From assembly GCA_017553785.1 (NCBI GenBank), contig JAFZKD010000099.1:29473-93472 (forward strand): a DNA stretch of 64,000 nt, written 5' to 3'. The first letter of the stretch is position 1. Each line of letters opens with the position of its first letter. This stretch comes from Muribaculaceae bacterium (GTDB taxonomy: Bacteria > Bacteroidota > Bacteroidia > Bacteroidales > Muribaculaceae). Both the position numbers and the translations under genes were made by a program. Below, piece by piece: positions 61,259-64,000 of this stretch. The notes below the pieces were generated by a model, which saw only the letters and a program-made list of their open reading frames with translations, ran no database searches and was not told where the DNA came from.

Positions 61259-61411
61259 GGTCAAAAAGCTAAAACAGCGAATAAAGTGAAAACAATTTGG
61301 ACAACATTGCATTAGAAGTGCCATAATAGGGTTATACGAGCCAGAGGCCCGCACTACGGAACATTTATTTTGAAAAGAATTAGCGCCTTTTCGCCTGAAT
61401 CTGGCATTAGA

Positions 61412-61876
61412 TCAGAAATCGGTGAAGGACAGGGGCATCGTGTCCCTGAAACTATCGAGGATATAGATCTTCTCCTTGCCTGCCAGAATCAACTCGATGG
61501 GATGACCGTTTTTCTCAAATTCAAGGAAAGCCTGGCGGCACACGCCGCATGGTGCCGTAGGTTCCTCGACAAACTCGCCCCTCGTGAACGATGTGATTGC
61601 TACCGACTTTACCGGAATGCCGGGGAATTTCGCGCCAGCGGCATATAAGGCGGCACGTTCGCCGCAGATACCCGCAAATGCCGCATTCTCTTGATTAGCA
61701 CCGATAAACACCTCCCCGTTATCAAGTTTCAAAGCGGCTCCCACCTTAAAGTTACTATAGGGAGAATAGGAGTGAGAAGTGGCCTCTCGAGCGAGATCCA
61801 CCAATTTTTTTTGCTCCTCGGTGAGTTCATTATAAGAATAAATCCTTATCTTTGTGGTAATTTTCTTTTCGGTCAT
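61412..61876 (-). CDS. cdd: cytidine deaminase
   Basis: A 154-residue zinc enzyme that turns cytidine and deoxycytidine into uridine for pyrimidine salvage. ATSHSYSPYSNFKVGAALKL is the N-terminal substrate region. The zinc site is GICGERAAL (Cys and catalytic Glu) plus APCGVCRQAF. VFIGANQENAAFAGICGE is typical of the tetrameric class. The predicted promoter box lies inside the divergent glucosaminidase gene (61907-61914), so the two 5' ends overlap. The start is the ATG at 61876. Confidence 0.95.
   Translation of the reverse strand: MTEKKITTKIRIYSYNELTEEQKKLVDLAREATSHSYSPYSNFKVGAALKLDNGEVFIGANQENAAFAGICGERAALYAAGAKFPGIPVKSVAITSFTRGEFVEEPTAPCGVCRQAFLEFEKNGHPIELILAGKEKIYILDSFRDTMPLSFTDF
61847..61854 (+). 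promoter_or_regulatory. -7 box of the glucosaminidase gene
   Basis: TATCTTTG inside the 5' end of cdd. It lies upstream of the ATG at 61875 and makes the earlier ATG at 61854 unlikely as the start. Confidence 0.55.
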
Positions 61877-62633
61877 GTATAACAGTATATATTATAAGTT
61901 GGGACGCAAATTTATAGAAATATTTTCAATAAGCAAGCGAATTTACGTTTTTTGCTTCATTTTTGCATTGTTTTGCGCTATTTCAGCCTATTCCCAGTCC
62001 ACTCGACAAGATTATTTGGATTATATAGAACGTTATAAACGTGTGGCGCTGGAATCGGAACGGGAGTTCGGTGTACCAGCCAGCATCACGTTGGCACAGG
62101 GTATTCTCGAGAGCTATGCAGGCAAGAGCAGGATGGCTCAGGAAGCCAACAACCATTTTGGCATCAAAGCCTATCACTGGAGTGGTGAAGTTTATGGCGG
62201 AGGCGACTCGGTGAAAAGCCGCAATGTGGGCTACCGCAAGTATGGCTGTCCCGAGGATTCTTTCCTTGACCACGCCAAGTTCCTTAAAGGGCCGCGCTAC
62301 AGCATCCTTTACCAGTTTGACGTGACCGACTACCGCAGTTGGGCACAAGGTCTGCGCGATTGCGGCTATGCCGTGGATGTGAATTATCCCGCCAAGCTAA
62401 TCAACATCATCGAGCAATATGAGTTGTATTCGCTCAACGGCGGCAAGCGCCTTGACGGCAGCACCATCGGCCAAGGCGATGAGTCCACAGAGCCGAACAA
62501 CAGCCGCTGGCACCACCGCAAGCGCCGCAACCGAAGCCGTTCAACCATGGTCCAAGAGCAGGAGCCAGAGCGCCAAGAACCTCAAATCCCGATGCGCCAA
62601 GGTCAGGTAGGCTCCAGTGCCGACAACGACTGA
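61875..62633 (+). CDS. glucosaminidase-domain (GH73, FlgJ-like) cell-wall hydrolase
   Basis: About 252 residues from the ATG at 61875 (chosen because the -7 box lies at 61847-61854). An N-terminal membrane or signal segment (RIYVFCFIFALFCAISAYSQ) precedes the glucosaminidase domain: EREFGVPASITLAQGILESY with the catalytic Glu, then NNHFGIKAYHW, YRKYGCPEDSFLDHAKFL and DCGYAVDVNYPAKLINIIEQ. It would cut peptidoglycan glycan chains in the periplasm. The C terminus is a low-complexity charged tail rich in Arg, Gln and Glu (RRNRSRSTMVQEQEPERQEP). It is divergent from cdd with overlapping 5' ends. Confidence 0.88.
   Translation: MYNSIYYKLGRKFIEIFSISKRIYVFCFIFALFCAISAYSQSTRQDYLDYIERYKRVALESEREFGVPASITLAQGILESYAGKSRMAQEANNHFGIKAYHWSGEVYGGGDSVKSRNVGYRKYGCPEDSFLDHAKFLKGPRYSILYQFDVTDYRSWAQGLRDCGYAVDVNYPAKLINIIEQYELYSLNGGKRLDGSTIGQGDESTEPNNSRWHHRKRRNRSRSTMVQEQEPERQEPQIPMRQGQVGSSADND
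61907..61914 (-). promoter_or_regulatory. -7 box of cdd
   Basis: TAAATTTG on the minus strand, 30 nt before the cdd ATG and inside the glucosaminidase gene. Confidence 0.5.
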
Positions 62634-62652
62634 CCCTCGCCTGACCCTTGTC

Positions 62653-62678
62653 GGAACTTTTTTCATGAAAAGTGTTCC
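62653..62678. terminator. imperfect hairpin after the glucosaminidase gene
   Basis: GGAACTTTTTTC pairs with GAAAAGTGTTCC (10 of 12 positions). No strong T run follows directly, so termination is uncertain. Confidence 0.4.
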
Positions 62679-62737
62679 ACATTTCGGGATTTTTTTAGAC
62701 CTTTGTAGTCTGTTTAAAGACCAAAAACCAACGACTA

Positions 62738-62790
62738 TAGCCTAAGGCCCAAAGCCTAATGTCTAAGGTCAAAAGTCTAAGGTCAAAAAA
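62738..62790. repeat. short degenerate tandem repeat before kbl
   Basis: Units such as AGCCTAAGGCCCAA, AGCCTAATGTCTAAGGTCAAA and AGTCTAAGGTCAAAA repeat with a period of about 14 nt. No coding function is apparent. Confidence 0.5.
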
Positions 62791-62838
62791 CTAACAACTA
62801 AAATACATTAATGTCAAACCTTTAAAATAGATTTTATC

Positions 62839-64000
62839 ATGTTCGGAAAATTCCAAGAACATCTCCAGAAGGAGCTCGCCGACATCCAGGCTGCCGGTTT
62901 GTACAAGAACGAACGCATCATCACCACCCCGCAACGTGCCGACATCCGTGTGAAGCCAGATGACGAGGTGCTGAACTTTTGCGCTAACAACTATCTGGGT
63001 CTGAGTGACAACAGCCGCCTCATCAAGGCCGCTACCGACACCATGTCCCATCACGGCTACGGCATGTCATCGGTACGCTTCATCTGCGGTACCAGCGACA
63101 TCCACAAAGAGCTTGAAGCTGCCATTGCCGACTACTTCCATACCGAGGATGCCATCCTTTACGGTTCCTGCTTTGATGCCAACGGCGGTCTGTTCGAGGC
63201 CCTGTTGACCGAGGAGGACGCCATCATCAGCGACTCGCTGAACCACGCTTCGATTATCGACGGCGTCCGCCTGTGCAAGGCAAAACGCTACCGCTATGCC
63301 AACGCCGACATGGGCGAGCTCGAGGAATGCCTCAAGCAGGCCCAGGAGCAGCGTTTCCGCATCATCGCAACTGACGGTGTCTTCTCGATGGACGGCAACG
63401 TGGCTCCCATGGATAAGATCTGTGACCTGGCCGAGAAATATGACGCCATGGTCATGGTTGATGAGTCGCACTCGGCAGGTGTCGTTGGTCCGACTGGCCA
63501 CGGTGTAGCCGAGCAGTTCGACATCTATGGCCGCATCGATGTCTTCACCGGCACGCTGGGCAAGGCCTTTGGCGGCGCCATGGGCGGTTTCACCACGGGT
63601 CGCAAGGAGATCATCGACATGCTGCGTCAGCGCTCACGTCCCTATTTGTTCAGCAATAGCATCGCTCCCGGCATCGTGGGTGCCAGCATCGAGATGTTCA
63701 AGATGTTGAAAGAGAGCAACTCCCTGCACGACAAGCTGGTCGACAACGTGAACTACTTCCGCGACAAGATGATTGCAGCCGGCTTTGACATTAAGCCCAC
63801 CCAGAGCGCCATCTGCGCCGTGATGCTCTATGACGCCAAGCTGTCGCAGGACTTCGCCGCCGAACTGCAGAAGGAAGGCATCTATGTCACCGGTTTCTAC
63901 TATCCTGTTGTGCCCAAGGGCCAGGCGCGCATCCGTGTTCAGGTATCGGCCGGCCACGAGCGTGAGCACCTTGACAAGTGCATCAACGCCTTCATCAAGA
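62839..64000 (+). CDS. kbl: glycine C-acetyltransferase (2-amino-3-ketobutyrate CoA ligase), 3' end cut
   Basis: The first 387 codons of a PLP enzyme that splits 2-amino-3-ketobutyrate with CoA into glycine and acetyl-CoA, the step after threonine dehydrogenase. Signatures are NFCANNYLGLSDNSRLIKAA, GYGMSSVRFICGTSDIHKEL, MVMVDESHSAGVVGPTGHGV and the PLP-lysine region GTLGKAFGGAMGGFTTG. Only the last few residues are missing (the family is about 395-400 residues). The start is the ATG at 62839 after a repeat spacer. The partner tdh lies at 45952-46911, about 16 kb away, on the same strand. Confidence 0.95.
   Translation, partial: MFGKFQEHLQKELADIQAAGLYKNERIITTPQRADIRVKPDDEVLNFCANNYLGLSDNSRLIKAATDTMSHHGYGMSSVRFICGTSDIHKELEAAIADYFHTEDAILYGSCFDANGGLFEALLTEEDAIISDSLNHASIIDGVRLCKAKRYRYANADMGELEECLKQAQEQRFRIIATDGVFSMDGNVAPMDKICDLAEKYDAMVMVDESHSAGVVGPTGHGVAEQFDIYGRIDVFTGTLGKAFGGAMGGFTTGRKEIIDMLRQRSRPYLFSNSIAPGIVGASIEMFKMLKESNSLHDKLVDNVNYFRDKMIAAGFDIKPTQSAICAVMLYDAKLSQDFAAELQKEGIYVTGFYYPVVPKGQARIRVQVSAGHEREHLDKCINAFIK

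Larger units (their letters stand above)
60991..61411. other. 421-nt spacer between yfhO and the cytidine deaminase gene
   Basis: AT-rich sequence with no convincing gene on either strand. It holds two minus-strand -7 boxes (61030-61037 and 61228-61235). The second has a TTG 20 nt upstream, so a leader RNA or small RNA is possible. No tRNA-like fold was recognised. Confidence 0.5.

Noticed and set aside
61209-61411. tRNA or other structured RNA in the yfhO-cdd spacer
   Set aside because: I could not find a cloverleaf or a known riboswitch core.
61370-61648. Plus-strand 92-codon frame near cdd
   Set aside because: It overlaps cdd antisense and has no independent support.

Overview
The window is chromosomal DNA from a gut-type member of the Bacteroidota, order Bacteroidales. 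Muribaculaceae or Prevotellaceae are the best guesses, but a family cannot be fixed from this sequence alone. The evidence is two SusC/SusD pairs, Bacteroidales-style -7 boxes (TAnnTTTG) before many genes, signal peptides ending in AQ, an SDR-type threonine dehydrogenase and many secreted glycan enzymes. I saw no rRNA, tRNA, CRISPR array, transposase or prophage.

Layout. 1-2722: tail of a surface-polysaccharide region (two glycosyltransferases and a radical SAM/SPASM protein). 2807-3910: ychF. 4124-10095: cytoplasmic and inner-membrane maltodextrin operon (SLC45-type MFS transporter, 4-alpha-glucanotransferase, pullulanase). 10171-12577: divergent ddl and murF. 12618-15264: SusA-like neopullulanase and a methyltransferase. 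15356-27619: starch locus on the minus strand (susC, susD, two SusE/F-like lipoproteins, a three-module secreted binding protein, then alpha-amylase and a GH53 galactanase, both carrying dockerins). 27932-28963: divergent LacI-family regulator. 29100-35694: PafA-like phosphatase and a second SusC/SusD pair whose susC is frameshifted. 35905-43894: Xaa-Pro aminopeptidase, gamma-carbonic anhydrase and three tandem secreted CotH-kinase proteins with dockerins. 43958-64000: mixed housekeeping and accessory genes (dnaX, threonine dehydrogenase, DUF3795/GNAT cassette, CAT-like acetyltransferase, a LytTR regulator facing a LiaF-like/TonB receptor operon, sirtuin, three tandem FKBPs, YfhO, cytidine deaminase, glucosaminidase, and the start of kbl).

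How it works together. A 14-bp LacI-type palindrome (TGCAATCGnTTGCA) lies upstream of the MFS-malQ-pulA operon, the amylase-GH53 operon and susC. Each time it sits 55-56 nt from the -7 box, and none of the three promoters shows a clear -33 box. This suggests the adjacent LacI-family protein activates the whole starch system. At its own promoter the same site covers the -33 element, which suggests autorepression. Starch would be bound and cut at the surface (amylase and Sus proteins), imported by SusCD, trimmed in the periplasm (neopullulanase, pullulanase) and used in the cytoplasm (MFS import, malQ).

The least explained part is the CotH triplet. Two of the three share an N-terminal module with the starch-locus protein at 19026-20297, and all three carry dockerin pairs like those of the amylase and the galactanase. 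No cohesin is visible in the window.
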